Shown: in pieces, positions 22,520 through 33,845 of the stretch | How positions within the stretch are numbered: position 1 is the first letter of the stretch | How the letters are laid out: every line of letters begins with the position of its first letter | Assembly: GCA_001939145.1 (NCBI GenBank) | Contig: LSRX01000288.1 | Location: 20,794 to 84,793 of the forward strand | Source: Symbiodinium microadriaticum | Taxonomy: Eukaryota > Sar > Dinophyceae > Suessiales > Symbiodiniaceae | Direction of reading: 5' to 3' | DNA length: 64,000 nucleotides | Position numbers and translations under genes: made by a program | The notes under the pieces: generated by a model | Database searches by the model: none | The model's input: the letters and a program-made list of their open reading frames with translations, nothing else | What the model was told of the DNA's origin: nothing

Positions 22520-24607
22520 CAGTAGCAGTAGCATGCCGCCGCTGTGGCAGCAGGAGGAGAAGGCAGTGCCAGTCATTTAATTATTAGCAGTACCAACTTT
22601 GGAAGAAGAGCAGATCGTAGCCACAGTAGCAACATGACGGTAATGGGGGAGTCGCAATAATGAAAATAGCAAGAACACGTGCAGCAACACGAGCAATAAT
22701 AATGTGTGAATAACAGCAATCGTGCAGACAAGGCAACCGTGGTAGTAAGAATCGCAATGGCAACCAACATCTACCCCAGGCTTTTACGAGAATGGTCTCC
22801 TCGTCCAGTCGCCTGCGAGGGCATTGACGCACTACCTGAGGACGGAGAGTCGAGTAGGGTTACGGGTTGGGCTTAATTTTCCGAACAACTTGGAACGCAC
22901 GGCCTCTACATGCTTGTTTTCCCTGTTATTACTAGCCGGGGCAGTTACGAGGTGGGAAGTCCAGCCGATTGCTTTCCTCAGCACTGCCTGGAAAGTATCG
23001 TGTGACTCAAGCAAGGGCTAACTCCCTTTGCGGTCGATGCCCAAGAAGCAAGTGTGTGCAACAGGACCTGGTTCCTATTCGATGTGGCCGTGGTGGCGTT
23101 TGATTGGGTCGCTCGGAGCAGTTACCGTGTGGTGCCATGATGAGATTTGCTTGTGACGTGCTTGCAGCATTTGGCTTCACAACAGCAGTCAGCTCTACAG
23201 TCGCTCCCCGTCGTACCGTTGCCACTCCATGCTGTGCACCGCATCGTCTCTGCTCCATATCATCGGCGCTGCTGCAGCACCTGCCTTTGAATTGAAGAGC
23301 TACGCAGTCTTCATCAAGACGACAGGTCAAGTCGCGTTCGCTGACGGGTTCAAGGAGCTTGCTTTGGCTGCTGGCAGAGGGTCGGCCGCGGTCTAGCGAG
23401 CTCCACAGAAGAGTATACTGGTAAAGCGGCATAGCTGACCTGGATCTGTTCACCGAGTCGAGCTCCTCGAGGACATCGATGTAACCGATGGGCGAAGCGA
23501 CACCATGCTGCTGCCTCCGCACAGCGAGCTATCATGCTTGTTCCTGGTGCCCACGCTATTGCCAGGGTTGGAGAGGCACTTCCCAACCACACATCGAAGC
23601 TCCGGGCCTACAACGTTGACCTACCAGCGAGTCAATTGGACACATGCCACACGTCACTGGCAGACTGGCGCAAAGAAGACCAGCAGCTGACGACACCATA
23701 CCGGTAGAATAGCCGTTTCAGGCAAGCAGCTAGATGGATCAGACATGTCGGAACGGCTAGCAACATCGGTATCCCGGGCACGAAAAGTCGAACTTCGGGC
23801 ATCGCCAGCTGTTCGAACGAACTGCAGGAACTCGTCTGGAGAACAACTGAGCTGCGCGATCGGGACTGTTGGAGGGTTCTCTGCATCCCATTGTTGAAAC
23901 TGCTTTAAGACAGTTTCGGATTGGTTGAAAAACGGTCCTACTTCTCTGCAACCTCCATGCCAGTTTGGAAGTCCCAGCTTTGAAGGACACTTGCCCAGCA
24001 TTTTCGCGAGGAGTGCTTGAGGCTTGCGGTTTGGCTTAGTCGCTTAGCATCGTAAGAGCATGAAAAATAAGGTGTCGTCTAGTTTCTGTCAGCCTACAGC
24101 TCTAGGCTGCAAGAAAGACACTGACCTTCAGGGTTCTGACCTGCTTGATTCGGACTCGGGTGTCCCTTGGCATCAACGCATCACTGCCGGCTTCCCCTGA
24201 GGGATTAAAGAACAGTGGTCTCCATGCCTGGCTTTTGGGAGGGATGGCTAGTGCTGCAGGTCATGTTGGTGCTCGAGGGTAGTACGACTTCAAGCAGCTT
24301 GGGCGGAACTTGTGTCACCGCATGTGGCTGGCGTCGATGCATTTGTCGATGCATTCGCCCAGGCACCTCGATGGGCGTCGGCGGTCGAGTCTTGCGTGTG
24401 GCTCGCGTTGTATCTCGGCCGAAGGGTTTCGGCTAACCAGTGTGAGCGCCGTGCGACAAGGGTTGAGCTGCTAGAGCAGACAGTGCTTGCACGCGCTTGG
24501 AACCGCGTCTGTGGCCATCTCGACCAGGTCCGAATAGTTCGGCTGCTTCGTCTGGTTAAGCTGCAGAACTTGCTGCAGGTCGTCGAGGAGTGTGTCCACG
24601 CGAATAG
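21485..24607 (+). CDS. channel exons, S1 and S4 (voltage-sensor part)
   Basis: S1 spans two exons: 21485-21546 (MDPHSTARLVWSFVGLLC; GC donor) and 21625 to about 21684 (VIFDAFSIPVIVSWEI). The joined helix has the R-x-x-W...G...D....IP pattern of S1 in this channel group. S4 with the start of the S4-S5 linker is 24528-24607: VRIVRLLRLVKLQNLLQ then VVEECVHANR, Arg every third residue, GT donor. A piece near 24243-24280 (GWLVLQVMLVLE) may be S3. The intervening 2.8 kb holds a triplet microsatellite and a protein-like block at 23530-23698 that I could not place. Confidence 0.65.
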
Positions 24608-27600
24608 GTTCTGCCTATGGACAACCGAGACATACGCTCCCCATCTTGAGTTTTTGGTGCCCAAACTGCCAAACTGTTGACCCAAGCCGGCCCTCCCTTT
24701 CGAGCGAAACCCGATGCCAAAAGCCGCCAGAAGAGGATTCTGTGGGCTACGCGTATATGCAAGGGATGCAGCTGGTCGTGGCCGTGGCGAAGGCCACTCT
24801 GCGCCTGCCAAGACACAGGGCAGAAGCAAACAATGGTTCAGCTGGAGGTTAGAGGTTGACAGAGGTCCAGAATGCAAGCCAAGAAGTGGACAGGAGAGTG
24901 GCTGGCAAATAGAGAAATCCCCATGCAGTCTACCAAAGTGCCGCGAGCCGTCGTCGTACGCTCGTCAAGGGAGCAAACCCAGAAGTTGGGACAGGCGCTG
25001 TTGCTGATCGTCTTCTCTGTCCATGCACCTCGGCCTTCCAGCTCTTGAGCAACTCTTCCGAAATGCGGGATACTCCAATTGGTTTCAACCGGCTCTTCAA
25101 TCGCAGACTTTCCTCAGCCTGAGAACCGGCATACAGCACGTGCAAGCACATGTCCCTGCCTGTTGATTTCTAGAAACTGCCCAGTGAAGCCTGTGAGCTG
25201 CAAGATGAAGATTTCTGTCTGCGCGTCGTGACGAGTTAAAAGCACGAGATGGCGAATTTCTTCCTGGAGCCCAGGTGCTTGGATGTTTTTGGTTCATGGT
25301 TGGCAAGACAAGTGAAGAGAACGGGCTGGCACCTTGGGGGCAAGCCTTGTTCCTCCAATCATTCTGTCGAATATACGACCTTCTTGCTATAGAGTGTTTG
25401 TGGCAATCCTTCCTATTAGTCAGAGACAGCAGTTCTGAGCACCTTGCAGTTCTCTGGAGAATTGACCATGCAAGCCCAACGCTGTCATCAAATCCGAAGG
25501 AAAGCTGGCTCACCAGATACAGCTACCACTCCAAGGGGCAGTCCGAACAGCTGCTTTGCAAGCACTTTTATAGTATATATACACATGTGTGTGTCTATCT
25601 CTATCTCAATCGCTCTCTATCTCTCTCTCTCTCTCTATCTGTCTCTCTATCTCTGTCTCTTTGTCTGTCTATCTATCTACCTATCTATCTATCTCTTTAT
25701 CTGTCTATCAAGTTATCTATCTCTCTATATGTATATAGTTATATATCATATATCCTCCTAGCTGTCATCTCTGTCTCTCTCTGTATGTACACACACAATC
25801 AATCAATATGTATGTATATATATATATATATATATACATCATATCACATCATATCATATCATATCATACCGTATCGTATCATATCATATCATATCATCTC
25901 ATATCATATAATATTATATCATATCATATCATATCATATCATATCATATGCATTTATGTGTGTGTGTATATATATATATATATATACATACATACATACA
26001 TGCATACATACATACATACATGCGTACTCCAAAAGTGGAGTTCCGGTCACACGGTGCAGCATGACGGGCAGTTGCAGGTTTGTGGAACTTGACTGCTTCT
26101 AGCTTACCTTCAGGTACTTGGCCTGCTGCCACTGGATCCTGGGTCAATTTACGCCAGCACCCATGGCTATCCATGCGTGGAATGCCACAGAAAGAGCGTG
26201 ACCTCGCTAAATCCGTGATGGTGCGGACTGTGCAGCGTTCTGCAAATTCGGGGTTCGACCTATGTGCTGCTCTTGAACCGCTCCATCCAACAGGTACAAC
26301 GTTTTCGTCATCTTCTTCTCCCTGCCGCTTGCTTGGTCAAAACCTGGTTGTCAAGGGTCGCAAGCAGATGCAACCCGCTGCTGTTGCAGCCTCTTTAGGA
26401 TACAAGCCCGCTAAACGGCAATTCGGCCGGGGCGAGTTTGTTTACAGTTTGGGGCAGTTTGTGCTTTGGCTGGCTTTTTTGGACTTTTGGAATCTGTTAG
26501 TTTTTGGGAGGAAGGCCTTGTGGGCTCACGGGAGGTTGCCCCAGTTGCTGCAAGCAGCTCTACGTGGCACTTTGCAAAACGCCCCGTCCATGAATGGAAT
26601 CAGTGTTTGTAGAGGCCAGCACTTGTTACGTACTTTCCTGCTGCCAGCAGACAACAAGCGATGTTCGTTTCAAGCCTTTTATTCTAGTTGGACCTTCAAC
26701 CCGAACCTGTTGAACAGAAGGTTCCTGGTTGAAAAAACACAAATCCCAGGCGGCGAAATCCCACAAAAGCCCAGGCTCGTGGTTGCAAGCTGTATCTCCC
26801 GGGTCTCTGCAACGATCCAGCAGGTGATCAAGCTAAACTCGGAGGCGCAGAAGCGAAAAAGGGGCCACCCCCCGGGGCTGTGATTCTTTGGTTTGGTCTT
26901 TCCCTGCTTGTAGCCTTTTTTTACTGCATTTTATGGGGCGGTTCCATGGCAGCTGAGGGTTGGGGATGCTATTCCAAGAAGGCACCCACCGATCGGTTCC
27001 ACGACAGCTACGACCTTAAGCAACAACTTTAGGCAGCATTCAGAAGCCTTCTCGGTTTGAGCTTCCTGTGAGGCCGGTGACCGAAAGCGTCAAGTGGCTA
27101 TGTGCCTGGATTCGAAGTTCTGTTTCCTGCGTCTTCAAGACGTTGATTGTAACTGCCTAACCTGGAATAAGAGGTGCGGGTATCGTCTCCCAGCCGCCCA
27201 GGTATCTCAAGATCAACAAGATCAGCTCTCACCTGTGCATTCGAGTGCTGCGCTTTGTAGATCACAGCTTGAGGACGGGTCCGGCGAAAACACACTTTGA
27301 GTCCAGCCCCGCATGACGGTGAAAACCCATAGGCCATAGGTCTGCCCCCCGGCCAGGAAGCACAAAGCGGCACCTTTGGACTCACAACTCCTCTCACAGA
27401 CGCTGGTCAACGAGTAGCTCAGCTTGAGGATTCGGGTGACATTGTTGCATCGCTCTTGGGTTTTCAAGCTCGCAAAATGCAAGGCAGAGTCTTTCGGTTG
27501 TATTTTTCTCGAAACTCGGGGAATGACCACTTCCCGTGCGAACCGCTTATCCGAATCTCATTCTTCAGATTGCTTCATAAGGCTGCACATGGACCGGCGC

Positions 27601-28667
27601 GGGCCAGTTCTGCGAAAGCATGCGCAGCCTCGCCGCACCAAAATACGTAGGGGTCAGAGCTGAGGCCTCAAGCCTCAAGGTTCAGCTTTTGTGTTGGAAG
27701 CTGTGGTCAGGGTGCAGTGGCTTTCTTTCCAACTCTTGCTGTGAAGGCCCTGCCATGCTCTTTGCTTTGCTCAGGATGTACAGCTTCCTGGAGCAGCTGT
27801 CGCAGCGTGCCTTCCTTGGGCCAAAGCTTTGTAGCTAGCTGCTGAACCCCAACTAACTCTTGAGAGCTCTCAGCAGGTGCCTTTACCCAGCTCTGTGGAC
27901 ACCTAGAGCTGACCGTCTTCGAGGAGACTCCCCTCTCCCCTCCCCTCTCCCCTCCCCTCTCCCCTCTTCTCTCCCCTCTTCTCTCCCCCTCCGTCTCTTT
28001 GTCTCTCTCTGTCTCTCCGTCTCTGCCTCCTTCTCTCCACAGCCGTCATTAGTGGCAGGACAAAGAGATCATGTTTACGCGCTTCTCCGAGGGCCGTGGA
28101 ATGTGGGGAGCTTACGAGATCCTCGATTTGCGGTCGAATACGGACAGCACACGAAGCAGCCCTGCTGAGGTACATGCCTGGCCCGGGTCAGTATCAGGAG
28201 CTCGGGGGTGGGATATTTCTGGGACATGTGCCAGCATGTATTGAAACCGACTTCAACGGCACTGCCAACATCACTCCGTGGACGCGAAGCATACAAGTCC
28301 AGGAAGGCTTGCCATAGTCGCTGCAGGAAGAAGTGGACAGTGATGTCCTTAGCATTACGCTGACTGTCACGCGGCCGCACTCTAGAAGTTTGTTCAGTCG
28401 GAGTAGTTCCAGAAGATTCAAGTCTTCATGCAGGGACCTGTTTCAAATCGATTCTGGTTCGCCGCCGCTTCCGTTCATGCATCTCCAAGGAGTTCGAATT
28501 CTGGGCCGAGATCTCGCTGTTCACATCCTTCCAGCACACCTGCACAATGGTCTCCGTCCAGTTCAACGACCCAAGACCGCACAATGTGCCTATGGTGCTG
28601 ACAGGCATCTTGCGTTACAGACTGTGCCCAGGACACGTTTATCCTCCCAGCCACGGCGTTGGCAAAG
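21485..28667 (+). CDS. voltage-sensor ion channel with C-linker and start of a CNBD-like domain (EAG/CNG-type layout), partial
   Basis: A membrane cation channel of the six-transmembrane type, read across about 12 short exons whose phases join. S1, the Arg-repeat S4, S5, pore helix, S6 and C-linker are seen, then the first strands of a cyclic-nucleotide-binding-like fold. The pore reads CCHWILGQFTPAPM: the layout is that of an EAG/CNG-like pore, but the K+ filter triplet GYG is absent, so ion selectivity cannot be assigned. S2 and most of S3 were not located, nor the start codon and the end. Donors are a mix of GC and GT. The nearest description is a KCNH/CNG-like channel of the divergent type common in dinoflagellates; the gene name is left open. 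Confidence 0.78.
22196..22530. repeat. GTA/GTG/AGC triplet microsatellite with one N
   Basis: Blocks of GTC, GTG, GTA and AGC triplets with a single undetermined base at 22350, probably an assembly break. Poly-Ser, poly-Val and poly-Leu frames here are artefacts. Confidence 0.95.
24970..26335 (+). CDS. channel exons, S5, pore and S6
   Basis: 24970-25024 (EQTQKLGQALLLIVFSVH; GC donor), 25275-25328 (VLGCFWFMVGKTSEENGL; GC), 25500-25552 (ESWLTRYSYHSKGQSEQ; GC), 26114-26197 (YLACCHWILGQFTPAPM and on to WNATER; GT) and 26294-26335 (YNVFVIFFSLPLA; GT). The S5 join VH|VLGCFWF and the S6 join PLAW|LVVAS keep phase exactly. The turret between S5 and the pore helix is about 35 residues. The intron 25553-26113 carries a long CT/TATC/ATATC microsatellite. 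Confidence 0.82.
25575..26020. repeat. composite microsatellite: CT, TATC, TA, ATATC, TG, CATA
   Basis: CT/TATC tract to about 25730, TA run 25816-25837, ATATC pentanucleotide array about 25840-25948, then TG, TA and CATA runs. It lies in the channel intron just before the pore exon. Long frames (Ser-Leu, Tyr-His-Ile) through it are artefacts. Confidence 0.95.
26775..28667 (+). CDS. channel exons, S6 end, C-linker and start of the CNBD-like domain
   Basis: 26775-26863 (LVVASCISRVSATIQQVIKL then NSEAQKRKR; GC donor), 27095-27173 (KFCFLRLQDVDCNCLTWNK; GT), 27775 to about 27808 (MYSFLEQLSQR; possible GC donor), then, after unplaced sequence, 28490-28667 (EFEFWAEISLFTSFQH...; VPMVLTGILRYRL; SHGVGK; GC donor). 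The first three join in phase and match the S6-to-C-linker helices of cyclic-nucleotide-gated and EAG channels. The last holds the V-x-x-G-x-L-x-Y strand of the CNBD. The following phosphate-binding part was not found, so ligand binding cannot be judged. The exon at 27095 starts with T rather than the usual G. Confidence 0.65.
27922..28030. repeat. (CCCCT)n and CT-rich array
   Basis: About a dozen CCCCT/CTCCC units, then CT-rich sequence, inside the channel gene between the C-linker and CNBD exons. Confidence 0.9.
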
Positions 28668-30489
28668 GCTATCCAGGCACACGTACTCGCTTTTGCAATC
28701 GTGTCACTGAGTAGACCTCGAGTTGGAGGGAAGTAAACGCTTTGATCCTCGAAGGAATTTCCGGAATGCTGTGGCTATGTGTATCAATATGCGCGCTGCC
28801 TCCAGTCCAAGCTGAATGCGGAGGAGCATGCGCTTAGGAGTGCGGAGTGGTTCGCGTAGTGCCCAAGATTAACTTCAATTCAAGGGTAGCGGAGTGCCGG
28901 ACAGTGTCATTTCCTTGGGCCAAGTGACATCTTCAAGCCTAACTCTAATCACGATGGAAACATTAACATCAAAACACGGTCAGGAGTTCTTGGCAGAGGA
29001 GACACTGCCAGAGCCGGTTCGAAAGGAGTCCTGTGCGTCTGGGCTTCATTGGATTGCCTCTGCCTCTGAAGGTAGTGTCGTCTCTTCCCTTGCATTCGGA
29101 CTGTGGCCCCGTGATGCCCCTGCACCCTTGATCTATGTCTGATCTTGCTTGCATGCTCTTTACGAAGTGTCTTGCGCAAAGGAAGCCACCGATGCTTTCC
29201 AGCTCAAAAACCTCACGAAGGCGTCTTCTGTGTTCGGTGTTGCCCTGACTGCAGCGTGCTGATCATGTAGTGACAATGTAGTGTTTCCATGGCCCTACAC
29301 GGGAGAGGAAGTGAATCCGGGATCGGCTGTTGACCATGCCGACTCTGCATTCATGTGCAGGGACAGAAGTGTTATGGAAGCGTCCGCCTTGCACACTCAG
29401 CTTTCAGGACCGGCTGCTGCAATTCTTCTTTCTGCCCAAGCCGTACCCAAGCGGAGCAGTGACCCGGACGAAGGGGGAGATAGCTACAGTAGCTACAGAG
29501 ATTTGGGCTCATCAGCAAGGCCTAAAAGGAAAGCTAGGAATCCGAAAGCTGGAGATCCCGGGCACCGAAGTCCTGAAAGCTCGAGCAGCCAAGGACACCA
29601 AGGAACTGATACGCAAGGTTCTGAGCGGAGAACTGACCTCCGGCCGAGCTCTTAGAGGGCTTTGGGAGTTCCAAGGTTCGGAGTCTTGACAGTTACAAAA
29701 ATGCAGTCACAGTAGAAACAGAAACAGCGGTGGTAGTGCTAATATTGATGTCTTGCTCAGGGTTCTTCGGCTTGCTTGATGCTCGGGAGTTTGTGCCGAT
29801 GCACTGCGTTCAACATCGCACCCGGCCGGACTGACCGAGGCGAGGAGATCATGAAGGAGCTTGAAAGGCAGCCCGGAGCCGGGTGATTGTTCCATGTTTA
29901 GGGTTTGGGTGCAGAAGGCAATAGAACGTCCGAATCTGGCAGTCGAAGCTTGCAAGATGAAGAGCTGCAGTGCATAGTCAACACTTTTGGAGAGGCTATT
30001 TCCAGAGCTGCACCAGACTCTGGGCACACACGCGCGCTTCTCCTCCGAGAACGAGCGGCATCGCGCGCTGTCCTGCATGCTCTGTCGCTTGGTGCTCACG
30101 AGTCGCTGAGCTGTCAACCTCGTGGTTTGCAGTGCAAGTCGGCATCCTGTGTGTTCAAGCGATACAGCAGCATGTCGGGTTCCAAGACCAGAGAAGCCGT
30201 ACCCGAGGTGTCTTTTGGCTGGCAACGGACAAGTTTGATGAGTTTGTCAAGAGCCAGGCGCCGGCCAAGTCCGAAGCGCTTGTGTAGGGGCTGGGGCTTT
30301 TGTTGCTGTCGCCTCAGTGACCACGCGGATTCTGCGGGGGGATCCCTTTCGAGTTTTCCTGGCATTTCGACTGCCAGGCACCCAACGAGCGCATGACGAA
30401 AGCGAATTGGAAGAAGCTGCAGGCCATGGTGCCGCGGCATTGGGTCCCCCTATGCTTGAACTGCGACATGCCCAGGAATGCTGAAGGTG

Positions 30490-30625
30490 GTGGTAGTGGA
30501 TCTGACAGCAGCAGCAGCAGTAGCAGCAGGAGTAGTGCAGTAATCGTCGTCGTGATGGTGGTGGTGGTGGTGGTGTAGTAGTAGGAGGAGGAGTAGGTGT
30601 AGGAGAAGGAGAAGGAGCAGGAGTA
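30490..30625. repeat. AGC/GTG/GGA triplet microsatellites
   Basis: Interrupted AGC, GTG and AGG-type triplet runs; frames here are artefacts. Confidence 0.85.
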
Positions 30626-31019
30626 GAAGCGGGACATAGTGTCATCGTGCAGTAACTATGTCTGTGACGAGGCCTCCTCATGCAAACAAAACTGGGGCTT
30701 GGCAGGTCAGAGGAATGCGCTTTTCTTCTTGTGTTGGCACAGATGCCTGGCATGATTCGCCTTAGATCGCGATCAAGAAAACCATTCAAGGCTTGGTTAG
30801 GAACAGTTATCCGCTGCTGTACGGCAAGCCCCGACAGTAGTCAGTAAAACAGGATTTCGTCACTGGGATCGGCATCCGGGACAAGATCGAGTGGATCCAC
30901 GGCATCGCGGCAGAATTTGGATGAAAATAATAATTTGTCGTGGGGTAAAGTAAGCGCGCGTATGAGATGCTGCAAGTATGAGGCCTGTCCGCAGCATGCC
31001 CACGTTGTTGGTTGTTGTA

Positions 31020-31085
31020 GTCTGTAGGAGGAGTAGTAGCAGTGGTGGTGGTGGTGGTGGTGGTGGTAGTGGTGGTGTTGGTAGC
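31020..31085. repeat. GTG triplet microsatellite
   Basis: GTG/GTA units just upstream of the inverted repeat at 31.2 kb. Confidence 0.85.
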
Positions 31086-31134
31086 AGTACGTTGTGCCGG
31101 GAATTTGGAACAGTTATGTTGTGGAAACGTCTTG

Positions 31135-31317
31135 GCAATCTTGCAATCTGGGTCAATGTTGGTCCAACAGCAAGACTGCCAGCAATCTTGCTAATCTTGC
31201 AATCTTGCCCCACTTGCCTGCCGACTAGTTTACCTCTTCAGACCAAGATTGACCAAGCTTGCGTGCAATCTTGCCTCCCCCCCAAGTGGGGCAAGTGGGG
31301 CAAGATGGCAATCTTGC
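31135..31317. repeat. GCAATCTTGC motif cluster with a 17-bp perfect inverted repeat
   Basis: The decamer GCAATCTTGC occurs exactly five times (31135, 31182, 31199, 31265, 31308). ATCTTGCCCCACTTGCC at 31202-31218 is the perfect reverse complement of 31290-31306, leaving a 71-base loop. No gene reads through it convincingly. Confidence 0.9.
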
Positions 31318-31344
31318 CCAAAGAATTGTTGAAGATTACCCGCT

Positions 31345-31371
31345 CGTCGTAGAAGTAGTAGTAGCAGCAGT

Positions 31372-31423
<52 letters not shown>

Positions 31424-31460
31424 GCAGAGTAGTACTAGCAGGTTGTTGTTGTTGTTGTTG
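31345..31460. repeat. AGC and GTT triplet microsatellites
   Basis: About 20 AGC units, a short unique spacer, then GTT units. Confidence 0.9.
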
Positions 31461-33609
31461 GCCCGGTGAGCTTGCAAGTCAAGCTTACGTTTATGATTCT
31501 GCGACAGAGCGGAGGCTTTTGCCGAAACCTGCCTGAGGCATTCTGGTATATTTGGCTGTCAAAGGCTGGGGACGATTGCCTGCGAACACGAAGCCTTCCC
31601 CTTTTGTGGAGTTGCACAAACAGGGCTGCTCCAACCTGAAGCCTTGGTGAGCAGCACTTTGCAGGGACATGGTTTGCTGTTATCTTGAGCCTCTCGACCC
31701 TTTCGGTGTCACTTCTGGATCAGTGTTGGTGGGAGATTCTTGTGCTCTCCACATCATCCGTGACAGGTTCCGAAGCTCGTCAAGACACGTAGTGAGCTAA
31801 CGACCGAGCTTACCAGCATGCGTGAGATCGCTGCTAGGCCTTGGCCGCTCCAAGCAGCTGGGCCAGAGCTCGGAAGTGGCGTTTTCGGCTTGTGGAGCCT
31901 TCTGTTGCAGGGGGCTCGAAGCACGGAATCCGAGGAACTTGACCCTGCAGCTCCCTAGCCAATCGCAGCAGCCGGACGCAGCAGTGTTGCTTGGCTATGT
32001 TAAGGTTGTGGTGCTTTTCAGTGCAGGAGATCACAGGAGGTGCAGTGAGGCTGCTCAACCACTCGAAAGTCCCAGGACGCGGCTGCTGGAAAGGAACCGC
32101 AATGTCGTGCCGCTGGGCAAGAGGTGTTCAGAAGCTTTGGTGCCCCAACTACCCCGGCCTTGGGTTGGGCCACCAACCCGTTGTGCCCAGGCCATCAGTG
32201 CTCCAGCTCGACGAGGGGATTCTTGAGCTGCTGATCTCAGTATCGAGGTGCCTCGGCACCTGGCTTTGGTGCGAGTCTTCGATGAGTTCTTTGCAGTGCA
32301 TATTTGGATCGTTATGATCGTTAGAAGCACCGAACTGTGCCTTTGTCTTCGAGCTTGGTGTATGAAGAGCCCATTGTGCGCCTGCCAGAACCCAACAGCG
32401 GTAAGTATTCTGCTACTGCCTCAATCCGCCACATCGCAACTGAGTATGCACGAGTGCTTCATGTTCGGGCAGTTCCTTCAGGCTGGCTCGGGCAGCTTTT
32501 GCTTTTTCAACCTTGCCCTTGAGCCTTGATTTTTGGTTGCAGCGTGCAGCAGTAGTGTGTTTTGTCGTTCTTTGTGCTTTGAAGCTGCCGAAGCAAGTCG
32601 TTGCGGATTGTGGCTCTGTGCGACGTTAAGTAGTGTTGTCGTGCAGACTCCCTGATATGACGCTGGATGGAACAACCCCCCTTTTCACAGGCCGAGAACA
32701 CCCCACTGAGCTTGCAGCTGCTGCAGCAGAAGCCTGGGCCTCGGCATTCTAAGGCAGGCACCTTACAGAGTAGGGATAGAGCACGAGGATGATCCGGCGA
32801 CGCCTGATCCTTTGACTCGCCCACCCCCCCACCCTCTGTTTGTGCCGCATAGATCCCGTTCCACCGAGGGCTTTGGAGAACAATGACGTTTCCGCTTACC
32901 AGCTTTTCCTCTTCTCCGCTCTGGCTATGATGACCGGAATCGGAGCACGAGAAGGCTGGAAGATCTTTGCGAATTTCTCGGATATCGTTCGCGCTCGGCT
33001 CACAACAGTGATGATGGTGTTGATCTTGGGGTTCTGATGAAGACGGTGCTGCTGCTGCTGCTGCTGCTGCTTTGTGGAGGCGTTGATGAGGATGCAAGCG
33101 AAGTTGCACAGCAGTCGACGGGTTTGCTTATTGGCTTGCCTAGTTTGCTGCCGATAAAGTTATGCGTCTTGAGCAACGTGTGTTCGTTCCTCTTGCTGCA
33201 GGCTGCACTGGCTCCCCCTTCCTGGACGACGTTGCTTGCCAGAGCGTTCTGTTCGGTCTGGAGGCTCGTGTTTGGCCGGGCGAGCTCAGTTCAAGCCTGT
33301 GGAAAAGGCTCGTGTGCATTCGGAGACTCTCTTTCCCCACGCTTGGGTGCACACGTAGTCTTAGCAACTCGACACCTCAACCAACATCGGAGAGGCTCAT
33401 GCTGCCATGCAATCTGTTGCAGGCGCTCAGGCACCTGCAGGCGAGGACGTGCCAGGAGGTCTACTGGAGTGACCCGGATACGACTTGACTTTACCATCAC
33501 CTGTTTCTTCGATGATTGGCAGTTTGCAATTGGCTTCGTCATAGCAAACTCGGTGACACGCGTGCAGGCGGCCATGAGCATGGGATTCAAAGCTGAGGCT
33601 ACTTGTGCA

Positions 33610-33845
33610 GTTGGGGTCTGATGCTGGACCTGCCAAGCACCACCCTGGAGGCACGCTTTGAGGGTGTCTTCCAGCAGGTACGATACGCGATGTTTTCTAG
33701 GGCAGAGGGGATTCGATACGTGCTTCAGAAGATGATGAAGATGAGAGTCTCAGTACACCGACAGGACTTGGCCTTGCTCCGGTTTGCGTGCATCTGCCGC
33801 ACGCGTCACATGGCCGGCATCCGTACGCAGATCTTTCTGGAGTGA
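33610..33845 (+). CDS. candidate exon(s), product unknown
   Basis: Two stretches with high G/C third positions in one open frame. About 33617-33678 reads GLMLDLPSTTLEARFEGVFQQ and ends at CAG|GTACGA, a good donor. About 33751-33845 reads VH.QDLALLRFACICRTRHM to a TGA stop. Both look coding, but no family is recognised and the linking sequence may be an intron of about 70 bases. Confidence 0.35.

Larger units (their letters stand above)
28668..33600. other. unassigned region, possible 3' part of the channel gene
   Basis: The rest of the CNBD-like domain should lie here or beyond, but no match to its phosphate-binding motif was seen. Open blocks at 29440-29689 (+) and 32860-33037 (+, SAYQLFLFSALAMMTGIGAR) are protein-like without a family. 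Triplet microsatellites sit at 30490-30625, 31020-31085 and 31345-31460, and a CTG run at 33045-33071. Confidence 0.35.

Noticed and set aside
26080..26883. 267-codon + strand open frame
   Set aside because: It covers the intron 26336-26774 and reads the pore exon (26114) and the S6 start exon (26294) out of frame. Only its last part (26775-26863) is real, as the S6/C-linker exon; the rest is chance read-through.
32660..32720. Minus-strand FSACEKGG resembling dinoflagellate pentatricopeptide repeats
   Set aside because: A single eight-residue match with no second repeat or helix pattern around it.
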